From Gnetum montanum (taxonomy: Eukaryota > Streptophyta > Gnetopsida > Gnetales > Gnetaceae), in assembly GCA_015680685.1 (NCBI GenBank), contig MNCI01004069.1, forward strand, positions 20,368 through 84,367: a stretch of DNA of 64,000 nucleotides, read 5' to 3'. This document shows, in pieces, positions 22,386-34,010 of the stretch. The translations under genes and the position numbers were made by a program. Within the stretch, counting starts at the first letter, position 1, and each line of letters begins with the position of its first letter. Below the pieces are notes generated by a model. The model worked only from the letters and a program-made list of their open reading frames with translations, was not told the DNA's origin and did no database searches.

Positions 22386-22492
22386 TAGCTTGGTTTTATC
22401 ATCTCATGTGGTTTGTATGCATTGTAGCATTATAATATGTAGTGTTATATTTTATTATTTGTTGGTGCCTCTTGGGTTAATCCTCCAAACAT

Positions 22493-22503
22493 GAAGAGGG
22501 GAT
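22493..22503 (+). promoter_or_regulatory. Polypurine tract of OG
   Basis: GAAGAGGGGAT two bases before TGAAACACC, the likely LTR start. Its position after integrase and the short repeats is right for a plus-strand primer. Confidence 0.6.
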
Positions 22504-22505
22504 AC

Positions 22506-22990
22506 TGAAACACCACAAAAATTTGCATGCTATAGTCAATTTTCACCATGTAGCTTTCACCCCATGAAATGAAAGGTAAAAATTCATTATAAATGTGAAG
22601 ATTCTAATCCATGAGGGGCAATCTCACATATTCCATACTTTTGGAGCTAAAAAATGTCTCATAAGTGGTGAAAGACTCATTTTCCAAGTGAAAAAGGTCA
22701 TCTACTATCTATATTTTGGCTTGGGGAGCCACAAATGCCTTTTGCAATGCCAAAAATGGGATTTTGATGAGTTTTATGGAGGGGTATACATGTTTCTACA
22801 TTGAAAGCACTTGCAGGGGTAAATCTCACCTATCCCTAGTTTAGAAGAGTGGACGATTTCACCTTCCCTTGGAAACTACATGCCCCCAACATGGAAGCCA
22901 CAAAAGTCAAATGTCAACACTCCCTACACTCCAACATTAACCAACCACTCTATGCATTATTTAGATCTATTATCAATTTTAGCATTCTAT
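22506..22990 (+). repeat. Start of the 3' LTR of OG, truncated
   Basis: TGAAACACCACAAAAATTTG follows the PPT. About 0.5-0.6 kb of AT-rich non-coding DNA follows without an obvious CA-3' end before pol similarity of element B begins near 23140. The 5' LTR is outside the window, so this is inferred from the PPT. Confidence 0.4.
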
Positions 22991-23139
22991 TATTATTACC
23001 TCATTTTGCAACCCCCCAAAGTCCCTAGTTGATTTGTCAAATTCACTAGGACACATTGAATCCCAATTTTTCCAAAGCCCTGAGGATTTGATGTTGAGGT
23101 TACTACATTGAATCTATTGATTTTCCTGCAATCAATTCT

Positions 23140-24135
23140 TCTGGTTGCAATAGTAAGAAGGACCAATATAATATTTCCTTTACAACAAAATGGGGAACTT
23201 TTCAATTTGCTAAGATGCACTTTTGTCTTCTAAATGCTATTTCTACATTTTAAAGAGCTATGAATAAAAATTTTGAAGGACTAATAAAGAAGTGCATTAT
23301 TATTTATTTAGATGAGTTAACCATTTTCTCTATAGATTGGGGGTACACACCTTAGAGAAGTTAGAAATATTTTCATAAGATGTAAATGATTTGGTATCAC
23401 TTTGAATGTAAAGGAATCCATCTTTGGTGTTCAAAGTGATAAGTTTCTTGGTAATATAGTAACTAAAGAAGGAATTATGATTAATCCAAAGTGGGTAAAT
23501 GTAATTATAGAGGTACCCTATCCTTTATCTAAGATTGATTTAAGGGCCTTATTTGGAAAATTTAATTTTGTTAGATGATTTATCCCTATTTATGCTAAAT
23601 TAGTTAGACCATTAAATGAGATGCATATGAAAGATAGTAATGTGCATTGGATGAAAGAAAAAAAAAATTTCCTTTCCATTAAAGAACCCATTATAGATGC
23701 CCCTATTTTAGCTTCTCTTTGGTATGAAAATTATTTCTTTTTATATGCTTTTTCTAGTGATGTTACTACCACCACTATCTTAACCCAAGATATTGTTAAT
23801 CAAGGTGAAAGGGCTATAGCTTTTATGTTCACACCTTTTAAAGATGCAAAACTAAAATATTCACTTGTAGAAAAACAATTGTATGTTGTTGTTAAAGCCC
23901 TAAAGAAATTTCATTACTATTTGTTAAATGCAAATTTTTTTATTATTGTTCCTAATTTAACCACCATTGTATTAGCCAAATTACAAGATCTTAGTGAAAA
24001 ATGTGCTAAATGGGTTATGAAATTATAAGAATTTGATATTCAATGGAAGGTAGCTAGGTTAGTTAGAGGAATTGGTCTTGCCAAGCTAATAGCAAAAGCC
24101 TCAACTTTAGAAAATTGTGATATACCTAAAGATAA
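23140..24135 (+). pseudogene. RT-RNase H of Ty3/gypsy element B
   Basis: Begins mid-RT: KKDQYNISFTTKWGTFQFAK and LLNAISTF (about 23150-23250), then YLDELTIFS (about 23310-23336), where the second Asp of the YLDD box is Glu. The thumb is broken by frameshifts (23340-23620). The RNase H frame, 23621-24028, is clean: IKEPIIDAPILASLWYENYF, LTQDIVNQGERAIAF, YSLVEKQLYVVVKALKKFHY and CAKWVMKL, continuing as EFDIQWKVARLVRGIG after one stop. A separate family from the gag group of A and C-F. The gag and 5' half are missing. Confidence 0.85.
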
Positions 24136-25380
24136 AGAATTAGTATTGCTTCACATACTATCCATTGATGAGGAGAATGATATTCCATTTACTCCCAACC
24201 AATTACATGATCCATGGTACGATGATATTAAATTTGACTTAATCTTTCACCATTATCCTTTAAATTTACCTAGATATAAAAAAAAGCTTTTAGTATCTAA
24301 ATGTTCTAAGTTTACTCTAAGGAATATACCTTAAATGTTTAGACCAAGAACAAGCTAACAACTCTTTAAAGAAACTACATGAGGAAGGACATATAGGCTA
24401 TCATCCATTAGTAGATAAAATCACTAGAGCAGGTTATTATTGGCCTACTATGATTAATGATGCTTACAACCTAGTTAAAACCTATGTGCAATGTCAAAAA
24501 TTTAAAGGAAAATATTCCAAAAGTTTAGCTCCCTTACAACCTATATTAGAAACTAGACAATTCACACAATGAGCTTTAAATTTTATAGGAGTAATTAATC
24601 CACTATCAATAGTTCAACATAATTTTATCCGAGTAGCTACAAAGTATTGCACATGTTGGTCAGAAGCAAAAGCAACTAAAACTCCAACATCTCGTGAAGT
24701 TATTTGGCTTTTAGAAAATGTTATAATTTATAGATATGAATATCCTTATGCTTTAGTACTGGATAAAGGACTTGCCTTCATCTTTATAGAATTTACAAAT
24801 TAGGCTAGAGGACATAATATTATTGTCAAAGATATAACTAAATATTATCCACAAGGTAAATGTTTAGCTGAGTCATCCAATAAAATTATATTAGACAAAA
24901 TTATGAAGATGATAACTAAAAATTTGCAAACATGGCATGAATAGTTAAAATGGGTAGTATGGGTTGATACAATTCATTATAAAGAGTCAATCAAAACTAC
25001 ACCATATGATTTAGTATATGGACAAGTACCAATATTGTTGATAAAATTGCAAATTCCAACATAGTGGTTTAACCTAGATTATTTACCAACTAATGAACAT
25101 TTAATCTCATGTACATATGATATTTGGAATCTAGAACATAAAAGGATCAAAGCAGTTGAAACCCTATTTAATCATCAACAAATTGTTAAAAGATTGTTTG
25201 ATAAGAAGTATGCAACTAAATTGTTTCAAGTAGCAACTGGTCAAACAGGTCCCCAAAATAAGTTTTTTGCTATGTGATCAAGCCCATACCAAGTCACATA
25301 TATCATTAGCCCCAATGTTTACAAAATTGTTGATTAAAATTTTAATGCATTTCATTTAAAGCATTTCTAGTTAGGTGTCC
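24136..25380 (+). pseudogene. Integrase of element B
   Basis: After a linker (LHILSIDEENDIPFTPNQLH), the zinc-binding HHCC region LHEEGHIGYHPLVDKITRAG with CQKF.. follows at about 24378-24512. The core reads LNFIGVINPL (first Asp now Asn, about 24575), VATKYCTCWSEAKATKTPTS, LVLDKGLAF (second Asp kept), KYYPQGKCLAESSNKIILDK (Glu kept, about 24839-24898), and TPYDLVYGQVPILL. The C-terminal part ends FNAFHLKHF near 25368. Scattered stops. Confidence 0.85.
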
Positions 25381-26775
25381 CTTGTGGACACTTGGTAGAT
25401 CCTTAATTGCATGCTTTCTTCTCATTCTTCATGCATTTCATTTGTATATAGTTGCAGTTGTATATTTTCTTTGCATTTCCATCATCTTCTCATGCATGTT
25501 ATGTCTACCATCATCTCTTTCCTAGCATATTGGTTTTTGTTCAATATATTTGTGCTTTTCAATATGATTTTAATGATTATTATGATCATTTGAGTTACTA
25601 AGCATGAGGTCAACATAACATCATTTGAAAGTAATGCAAGTATAATGTTTTATATAGTATTCATGTTATATCATATTACTATTACATAAAAACCTCTTTA
25701 TATAACATATTTTAATAATTCTATGATTCTTCCCAATCAATTTCAAGGTTTTGGTTTTATTACTTATGTTGGATTATGAAGGATATGATTTATGCTAACT
25801 TATCATGTTATTGCCAAGGTCATGTGAATGTAGAACATGTGCGGTTGAAGAATGGTTAGCTACAATCGCTAGGTGATCTTTGAAAATTCACTTTCCCTCT
25901 CATAAGCCCCAACCCTCAAGTGTGATTATCCATAGTTATCTTATGAGCAATAGGGTGAAGTAAGTTCCTCTCCACTTAAGAACCCTTAGCCACCTAGGAG
26001 ACCTACTATGATGTCATCTAGCTTATAATTAAAGGCACATGCATGAGAGTTGAACTGCACCATGTGCAAAGTTTTTGAAAAGACCTTGTTCTTTGGCAAT
26101 GTAGCTAATTAGCTAGACTCATGTTGGAATTGCTACATTAAGAATGAAGTGCACCATGAGCAAAGTTTCCTCAAGAGAAAAGAAAGAGAAACATATTCAT
26201 TAGCAGTGTAATAAGTTTTTAAGTGTGATGGGGTCTAATAAAAATCCTCACCATAGCCTCCATCTCCTTTTTTAACCCACTTCCTAATTTTTCTCAATTT
26301 ATCTCATTTTTCCTTAGCACTTTTCACCATTCCCTTTTTATTAAGCAAAAACAAAAAGGAAGAAACTAAGAAAAAATCCAAAAGTTGTGGCTAGCCATTA
26401 TCTAAAATAAGCATGTTCTGCTCATGAAGTTTACTATAAGTCTTATGCTTAAAGGAATCTTCATGCTAATTACTTTGAGTTGTGATATGATTGGGAATGA
26501 AATCTTAACATATATATATATATATATTCAAAATTATGATCTATAAAGTTATACATTAAATCTTGATTAAACAAGGTAGTGTGAAAAGGGTGGTCCCTGT
26601 TTAGTGCTCTTTTGGTTATGTGATTATTTTAATCATGTTTAAAACATTATAGTTTACTTGCAAGCTTCATTTTATGTCATTATTTTGTGATATTTTGATT
26701 CTTTTACATATTTATGTACCCTTTTTATTTTTATTTTTTATTTTTTGATATCCTTGCACTTGCATGCAACGCAAA
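25381..26775. other. Non-coding 3' region of element B
   Basis: AT-rich, no conserved frame; a (TA)n run lies at about 26511-26527. A short hydrophobic frame (25411-25593) has no recognisable domain. Confidence 0.5.
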
Positions 26776-26785
26776 GTTTGGGGGC
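26776..26785 (+). promoter_or_regulatory. Probable polypurine tract of element B
   Basis: GTTTGGGGGC a few bases upstream of TGTTGATATCAAC, in the right place relative to integrase. Sequences of this type are the common PPT of many Ty3/gypsy elements. Confidence 0.55.
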
Positions 26786-26789
26786 TAAA

Positions 26790-27780
26790 TGTTGATATCA
26801 ACTCTCCCATGCTAGCATAGGGCCATGATAAATAAGTTTCAATCCCATGACAATTAGGAATCCTATGGTTTTTTTTACCCATGCAAATTATTTGTGATGG
26901 TATCATAGATCAAGTAAGGAATCGAATATATAACATGATGTTTTATAGATAGCTGATTTTGTTAAATCATCACCAAAACCTTTACTAGCTTGGCCAACTT
27001 ATTAAATTAAATAAATACAGTAAAATAATGATTAAAGATGCCACTTGCATTAGGTCACTATTAACTTATTATTATTATTATGCACGCAAAAGTACAATAG
27101 ATATAGCAAAGCTTGGAAAATTAAGATAAGGTAGAATAAGCCCAACAAATGAAAAAAAAAAAAAACACAGGACCATTTGTAAAATGGAAAAGAAAAGTGT
27201 TGTTCTTGATCAATACTTAAGCCAAATATGCTTGATTAGAGGCCTTTGTTGACTTATTTGCTCATAAATTCAAACAATTCTTCTCTATGTAGTTTACTTC
27301 ATGTGGATGTATATCTTTTCTTTTAAACAATAAAAAGAAAAGGATCTGATCTTTTTAAAAAAATCTTGAATGCATAATTCCTTCTCCATGCTGAAGCATT
27401 TCTAAAATTTAATAATTTAAAACATTTCAGAGTTTGAAAAACTTGCTGCGAGTTAACAACAAAAGGGAAGGAAAGATTCCTTACATAACAAAGGGAATTT
27501 GCTTTAGCTTTTGCTTTACCTTATTAGAGCAGTTGTTAGGCTCAGCATTGTAAACAGGTTTATTTAGAAAAACGGAAATATCTAGCAAGGTAAATGATAC
27601 TTACCATATAAAAGGAAAGATTTCATCACTGTATTGTTAACTTAATGGGGAGAGAATTAGTGAGCTCTCTTATACTCTTCCACCATATTAGAAACGTTAC
27701 TCAGATTAGGATAAACTTAACTGTTTTAACTTTAAAGATTTCTAGTATCCACAGCTACAATTATAGAAAGCTAACTGATT
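26790..27780 (+). repeat. Probable 3' LTR of element B, end uncertain
   Basis: Starts TGTTGATATCAACTCTCCCA after the PPT. A second, similar sequence TGTTGATACCAACTTTCCCA occurs at 27998. I cannot see the CA end or a target duplication; the LTR may end anywhere between about 27100 and 28000. Confidence 0.35.
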
Positions 27781-28131
27781 CTAAACTTGTTTCAGAATGA
27801 TTTCAGTGGGTGATGGATAATCCACATATTGCTCATTTGACATTGATAGATGATTTTGTCCAACTCCAAGAGATGATTGTTTATGGCCAACTTGTGTACA
27901 TGCAATGTAACAGGGTAATAGATTTTGTGGAATACTTTTGACATTGCTTCTATTAGTCGCGGTGAAAATGGTTGCTGTTGATTGTTGGTGGAAAGTGTTG
28001 ATACCAACTTTCCCATGCTTGCAGAGACCCATGATGTGTTCCAGTGAAAACAAGATTATAAATAAATAAATTTTCTCGTTTTGGGTGATGAAAGTGAGGA
28101 TCCACAATGAAATAGGTTTGAACCTTTTCAC
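27781..28131 (-). CDS. Unrecognised open frame, 116 codons, possible host exon
   Basis: A minus-strand frame without stops, with a Ser/Gln/Asn-rich second half (TNRSNVKSIPQNLLPCYIAC, SLGVGQNHLSMSNEQYVDYP) ending EIILKQV and a TAG. It shows no retrotransposon motif. It is unusually long and clean for this AT-rich, stop-rich window, and it borders the CpG-rich island. It overlaps the second TGTTGATA sequence. It could be a fragment of a host gene, part of an LTR, or chance. Confidence 0.25.
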   Translation of the reverse strand: MKRFKPISLWILTFITQNEKIYLFIILFSLEHIMGLCKHGKVGINTFHQQSTATIFTATNRSNVKSIPQNLLPCYIACTQVGHKQSSLGVGQNHLSMSNEQYVDYPSPTEIILKQV

Positions 28132-28149
28132 TTTTTTTAAAAAAATGTT

Positions 28150-29430
28150 TCGGATCCAGCTTTGTTACGACAATGGTGGGTCCAAGTACAGGTCGCCCGG
28201 GCTGGGCTCATCGTTACACGATGTTTTGGAGCTTTCAGATATAAAGTGATAAAAAAATACTACTTACTATTTTTAATGTTAAAAATAATCATTATCATAG
28301 TTTGTCTTAGCCAACATAGAGTTAGCTACTTAGCCTTCAATATTAAAAATCCATGTTTACAACCAAGTTGGTTTTGTTAGAGATTCAAAGTGTGTTTATT
28401 ATACAAACGGCTATTGACCACTTTAATTAATAACATGGTAACCTAAAGCCATTATGGGTAAAGCCCAAGAAAATGAGCGAAAGTTTCCACGTCTATGATG
28501 TTGTTTTAATAATGGGTCATACAATTGTTACGTTTTGACGTGGTATATCATGCAATAATCCCAGTAACGTTCAACCAGTAAAATTAGCAAGGCTTCGTAA
28601 CGTCCGGAGTTGATGGAGAGCCTAAACTTAGCAACTGTTTCAGCACAGGCCTTGCATTGCAGGGAATCTGCATCATGTCATCTGTAAACTCCGGCGAAAA
28701 TAATGTTGAAAACGTCTGCCTGCGTCGTCACCTTCGGAGGACGCTCAGGCCGCTACGCGTGGCCGTTTCTTTCCCGTAATGGTAACCCCGTAATCCCTGC
28801 ATCGACAGCAGCTTCACAAGGCCACTGCTACTGTAGGGATTGTCCGAGTATTCTGCGGCAGCGTCGTCACGGGTTCAGGTTACGTCGTTGCTGCGCATGC
28901 AGTTCCATCAACGCATGACAGCTGCTGTTCCTGAACCAGTGGATTGGTCACCTACTCTGGCTCCTCATCATCCTGAAACAAAGGCATTGATCGGGTTCGA
29001 CTGCGAAACTTTCGGTGGTGATAAGACACTGCAGTGTGTCTTTCTGTGTGCTCTTGACTTTTTGTACATAAGGTTATACATAATCTAAAACACAGAATAA
29101 TATAGGTGGTACTGTAGGAAAAAACGTTTAATATTCTCTGTTTTCTTGCACAGCAGTTGGCCTTTCATTTTTTTGGTTTTTCTGCAGGCTCCAACCGGAG
29201 GGGGAGAGGCAGAAACTGACGCGGCAGCAGAAGAGGAAGAGGGAACATAGAACTGATAAAGCCTTTCTTTCGGCTAAAGGGTTCCTTGAGAGGGGAAGTT
29301 CCAACAATCTTTTCTCTCAATTCATTTCGAACTTGTTTTGGTGGTGCTTTCGGAGGAGCTGTGAATGGATCCGAGAGCCAAAGGGTGTAGACTTGATGGA
29401 GGAGGTTTGCTTCCTAGAGGCACAGGTATA
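28150..29430 (+). pseudogene. CpG-rich island, possible host gene fragment
   Basis: 28690-29430 keeps many CpG sites, unlike the surrounding methylation-decayed DNA. In frame 2 an ATG at 28613 begins MESLNLATVSAQALH, stops at a TAA near 28685, and resumes at 28703 (MLKTSACVVTFGGRSGRYAW), Ser/Ala/Arg-rich like an organelle-targeting N-terminus. The adjacent frame (28840-29088) reads VPEPVDWSPTLAPHHPETKA and LIGFDCETFGGDK, next to a donor-like GGTG|GTGATAAG. After 100 bp, TTTTTCTGCAG|GCTCC (29187/29188) looks like a 3' splice site, followed by a 79-codon open frame (about 29190-29427) with RQQKRKREH and LFSQFISNLFWWCFRR, ending CAG|GTATAG. I cannot name the product. Confidence 0.4.
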
Positions 29431-30540
29431 GAGAAGTTTGCATAAGAGTCTATTCTATATTAAGCTAAGTCTTTTGTTTCATCCTTTTCTTTATTTGTTA
29501 TTCCAAGAACTGTGAGCTCTTTTCATTGTCGCATAATGATATGCAATCAAGAAATTGCATTTTAAATTCAAAGCCTCTATTTGTATTAATTTCTCTCTCA
29601 CTTTAAACTTTCATTTTTTGAAAAAGAAAATTATTTTATTTAAATTTCCTTGTCAATTTGGATAGTTATTTTATTTAAATTTCCTTGTCAAAGTTATTTA
29701 GTTTTTATCTATTAAAACACTATGTTGTCCTCCTGAAACTATTCTTAGGTTTTCATACCCATACAAGAAGTGCCCTAGGCAATACTTTAGAAGGAGACCA
29801 TAGTGATGTCTAAGGTGTAACTTAAATTGCCAACATCTTACCTACAAATCTTTGTTAAAAAATAAAATAAAACTAATTACTTAAGCCACCTTTCATTTAC
29901 AATGTGAATCCTTAGGATCTAGGAGATAGATATACAAATTAAAGGGTTCTATTCTAATGAGCATTACTTAGTTGATTAGAGTATGCAAAGCTTGATTTGC
30001 AAATCAGAAGCTCTCATTCCAAGGAAAATGCAAATAAGACACTATTATGTTTTGCTTAAGGCTATATGCCATGGAGGTACATACTCTTTAATGATTTTAA
30101 GTTTTGACCTTTACTTTAAGGTGTAGTCAATAAGGTATTGCACACTTGGACAATTCTAAAGAACATAATACTCTAACACTATTATATTCTACTTAAGATT
30201 TACATATATATGGTGTTAGCTATATTTTTGAAGGGTACATGGTAAAGTCAAGTCAATACTTTTAAGGTTTCATACTCCTAGTTTAAAACATGGTTAATCA
30301 GATAGATTGTAATATAAATTTAGTTATATAAAGCCTCTTTGCCTTGGTAAGTATAACTATTTAGATTTAAAATGTTAATGTTTGATATTATAATAAAAAA
30401 ATAAATATCCTGCATACACTATATTCCATTCATACTTTGTGTCATCGAAACTATGGAAATTTATAAGAAAACATCTCACGATTATTGTCTATAATTTAAC
30501 AATTATTCTTTTAAACTTTTTTTTTTATAATACGGTTCTA
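29431..30540. other. AT-rich spacer, nothing recognised
   Basis: No frame, LTR signature or clear tandem repeat. A 26-bp segment (TAGTTATTTTATTTAAATTT...) is locally duplicated near 29630-29690. Confidence 0.5.
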
Positions 30541-31439
30541 TGAGTAGAAACGGTGTCCAACTGGAAACCTTATTGATCATGGAGCAGACTGGTTTTCATG
30601 GGTCCTGATAAACCCTTTCTATGCAAGCCTACAATATCATAACTCTGCATATGTCATTGTAGATGTGATGTAGTGGGACATGGTCATGCCTATAAATACC
30701 AACCCACTATTGCATCAAAACAACAACTTTTTGCCAACACTTAGTGAAATTCTTGCAATTTGCTTTGCAACTTAGAGTTAGTAAATTCTCACAATGTGGT
30801 GAATTATAGTTGTATAGAATCTTTGTTTAAGCTGATTGTTCCTAAATGTAATTCATGAATAGAAATAAAGCTCGAGATTATCTTTTATCATTGCAAAATA
30901 CATTAAATATAATTTTACTTTTCCTCATGTTTACTTTTATTCAATCATTTACTTTTAAGAAGTTCTTTACTTCAATGTCTCTTAGTAAGGCAGAATAAGT
31001 ACGATTGGTTCCAAGCATAAAGTGTAACTATTTGGTAACTAAGAAATAACTTTGCTTGATTTACTCAGTAATGAAGTTACTTGGTAATCCTAGTAACAGT
31101 TGTCTCAACCCAGGACATGTATGGAAAACTATGAACAAATACTTAATGCCAATAGGATAAAATAGTTTTACATTTTTATTGCACTTAGAATTTATAATCA
31201 TTTTTACCATGTTAGTACTTAGCATATTTCAAGCCAAACAACATCAATATATTATATATCTCACTAAGAGTCAAACCATATGATTTGCACCTCATAAACT
31301 CTAAGTAAGAAGACAATAATCATGAACTAGACATCAACTACTAGTATACTTACATTGCCCATCCATAGATTATGATATGGTCATGTGTGAACACTTATGG
31401 CTTGTATGGTTGAGTGTTAGAATACTCAATTGCTCATCA
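30541..31439 (+). repeat. 5' LTR of element C
   Basis: The 3' end TTGCTCATCA (31430-31439) followed by a primer site fixes the right border. The TATA box CCTATAAATACC lies near 30689-30700. The left border is placed at TGAGTAGAAACGG, giving about 900 bp, similar to the 880-960 bp of relatives, but it is decayed. The typical 'TGGTTGAGTGT...CTC' segment is recognisable near 31408. Confidence 0.75.
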
Positions 31440-31440
31440 C

Positions 31441-31458
31441 TGGCACCATTGATGGGGT
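31441..31458 (+). promoter_or_regulatory. Primer-binding site of element C (tRNA-Asp)
   Basis: TGGCACCATTGATGGGGT, a decayed match to TGGCGCCGTTGCCGGGGA, one base after the LTR. Confidence 0.8.
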
Positions 31459-31580
31459 TGTGTTAATGTTTTCTAGTTAGTTGATTTTATAGAGTTCATT
31501 GTATCAAGCATCATGAAGTATATTTCTCATACTTAGAATAATTTCCTAAAAAGTACACACTTAAGCATCAAACCCTTAAC

Positions 31581-32884
31581 ATGCCTTCTAAAACTAAAGA
31601 AAAGTCTCCATAAAAGTTATGACAAAGATTATCATGAATAAGATTGGAATGCATTAATGCAAGAGAAGATTTCATATACTCATACTAACTCTTATTATCT
31701 TGATTTTACATGCATTTTCTCTGGGATGAATAACTCAAATGGAGAGATCTACAAGGCAACATTAGCTTGCCAATCTCAACATTGAACACCATCAATGCTT
31801 CAATGAGTTCTTATGAGATCAATCCTTGGCAATGTGCAAGATGGCTATCAAGTTATTCAAAACATGAATAAGCCATACCAGGCAATGAAGGCCAAGGCAA
31901 GAAGAAATGTCATCATGGAGACAAGGTACGAACATGACAAAGGGAAGAAAGCATCATAAATAGTTATTCTCAAAGAAAAAGAAGATGCAACATTCTAAAT
32001 TCAAAAATTTTATCAAAATCATGGGTCTCATTCCCAAACACCAATCATCTGCATCAAAGATCCCATTAAAATAAACCTATAGTTAGCTCTTGCAAAAACC
32101 CCAGGGAGGAATAAGGAGGACTATAGACAAGGTCTATGATCTCCAATAAATCCAAAAGAGATGAATTAAGGAGGCATAGAAGAAAAACCAACTAGCATCA
32201 TTCTCCAACTACTTCATCTTCTTCTTTACATTCATCTACCAATTTTGGCAAGAGAGAATAGAGACTAAGAGATCATGATGGGGGGAAGTAGGAATAATTA
32301 TGAGAGACATCCATACAGAATAAGGTATCTTGATAAAGAGGAAGATAACCATGATGAAAGAGTGAAAGGAATTAAACATGAAAATAGAGAGCATCATGAG
32401 CATTGGAAATGGTATCACTACAATAGAGTTTACAAACTTGAATACTATGAAGAACCCCTATTGGCCACTTACAACATGATTAACGTCAGGAAAGTTATGT
32501 ACATTTCCACCAGGCATGTAAGAAACAATCACATCAACTAGCTAGACATAAATAATATTCCAAAATTAAAAGATAGATACAATGCAGATTCATAACACCA
32601 TCTCCAAGCCTTTCATGATTCCTACACCCTACAAAATATAGAAAATGATTGGAAAAAATATAAGTTATTTTTTAGAATAGTCATAAAGAAAGAAGAGAAC
32701 TAGTATAGATTCTTAGATCTAGAATTAATTTAAAAATGGAGTACTATGCTAGAACTCTTCAACGACAAGTATCAAACCTACTAAGTGTTAAATTTGAGAA
32801 AATAAATCTAAGGATGAAAATAAGGAACACATGAATCTCTTGTTTTAGTAATGGGTAGTTACTATTCCTTACTACATAGATACC
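31581..32884 (+). pseudogene. Gag of element C, 5' part, interrupted by element E
   Basis: Starts near an ATG at 31581 (MPSKTKEKSP) in the same place as the gag starts of A, D and E. The first 700 bp is heavily decayed. A clean stretch, 32275-32541, ends ISTRHVRNNHIN, continuing as LDINNIPKLKDRYN and HHLQAFHDSYTLQNIENDWK (about 32540-32655), then WSTMLELFNDKYQTY and SYYSLLHRY, the family Gag core. The frame breaks at 32884 and continues at 50586. Confidence 0.75.
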
Positions 32885-33177
32885 TGAGGAATCACCATTT
32901 GTGTTGGCCATGACATTAGGTACGCAATGTTGGGGCCTAGATCCAATGTTAGATATCTGACATTAGGGTATATTTCCCAAGTCTATAAATACCATGCCTA
33001 GGCTCTTTTTTTGAGTTAGTTTTTGAGAAGTTTTTTATCATTCTTACTGAAAGTAGTGAAGCTCTTGTAGTCTATTTTCCTTAGAGTTAGAATATTTTAT
33101 GAGTGCCCACAAAAGGAGTCTTAAGTGTGTACGATTCTTTGTTCGAGCATTTATGTACCTAAGTGTAGTAGTGTGAC
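32885..33177 (+). repeat. 5' LTR of element E, left part (U3 and start of R)
   Basis: Starts TGAGGAATCACCATTTGTGT, aligning with TGATGAATAACTATTTGTGT of the 3' LTR. The TATA box GTCTATAAATACC lies at 32981-32993. It is interrupted at GTGAC (33173-33177) by element D. Confidence 0.85.
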
Positions 33178-34001
33178 TGATGAGTGGTTGGATACCCCTA
33201 CACTCAACCATACGAATACGAGTGTTACACGTGCGATCTTGTCGAACTCCACAAACTAAGTGCCTACACACCTTATGGAACACTTAAGGTTAATCATTCG
33301 TTGTCTTCCCAGACTTACTTGTATTTGTCACAGTGTCTGAGGCATGTGATTTTTATGTCTTTTATGCTTTTATCTCCTATGCTAATGAGGAATAGAGTGA
33401 AGAGACTAAGTAACTAACTTAAACTAACTAAGTTCTAATGCCTAGCATCAGTATCCATTCCCACTTACTATTCACACCCTGAACCAATGCAACCTTGGGA
33501 TTACCAAATGCTAATCGTTGCTGGGATTTCCAAGCGTAATGCATGTGCTCGAAGTGGTCGTACTGAATGCACTTAACTAGGAGAGAAGGGTTGAGAGAGA
33601 GACTTAATTAACTAACAAAGCATTTAAACAATGAACAATAAATAACAATAAATAAAGTTCTAATTAGCCTATTCTATGCACTGCAAGGTTTATCCAATAG
33701 TTCGTCTTTATTTCCATACACAAACTTGTGCTCAGGTACAATATTTGCTTGAATAAAGATCCATTCACTTTGGAGTTCCTACTACGGGCACATGAAAATT
33801 ATTCTAACTGTGGAAGGGAAAAATTGCAAGAGATTGCCTAAGGTCTAGATTTAGATGGTGAAACAAGGGAGAGCCGCTTCTTATTTATAGAAATGGCGGC
33901 GGACTACAATATCGCAATATCGTAGGAAAGACATGTTATCGTGTACGCAATATCATAGTGAGGACGCGATATCGTGGCCCATACGATATCGCATCCCATC
34001 A
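33178..34001 (-). repeat. 3' LTR of element D
   Basis: On + it runs TGATGAGTGG...CATCCCATCA. TATA box on the minus strand at 33881-33890 (CTATAAATAA). U3 at 33908-34001 carries several GATATCG-type palindromes. Relative to the 5' LTR it lacks a short segment in the CAGTGT..TAAGTCTGAGG region (near 33340). Confidence 0.92.
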
Positions 34002-34010
34002 TACCCCCAT
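34002..34010 (-). promoter_or_regulatory. Polypurine tract of element D
   Basis: Minus strand ATGGGGGTA abutting the 3' LTR, preceded by GAGGATGAGTTCTTATTGAG as in element A. Confidence 0.85.

Noticed and set aside
28960-29030. LIGFDCETFGG as an exonuclease (DEDD) motif I
   Set aside because: The F-D-x-E-T pattern alone is short and no further exonuclease motif follows, so I did not assign the function.
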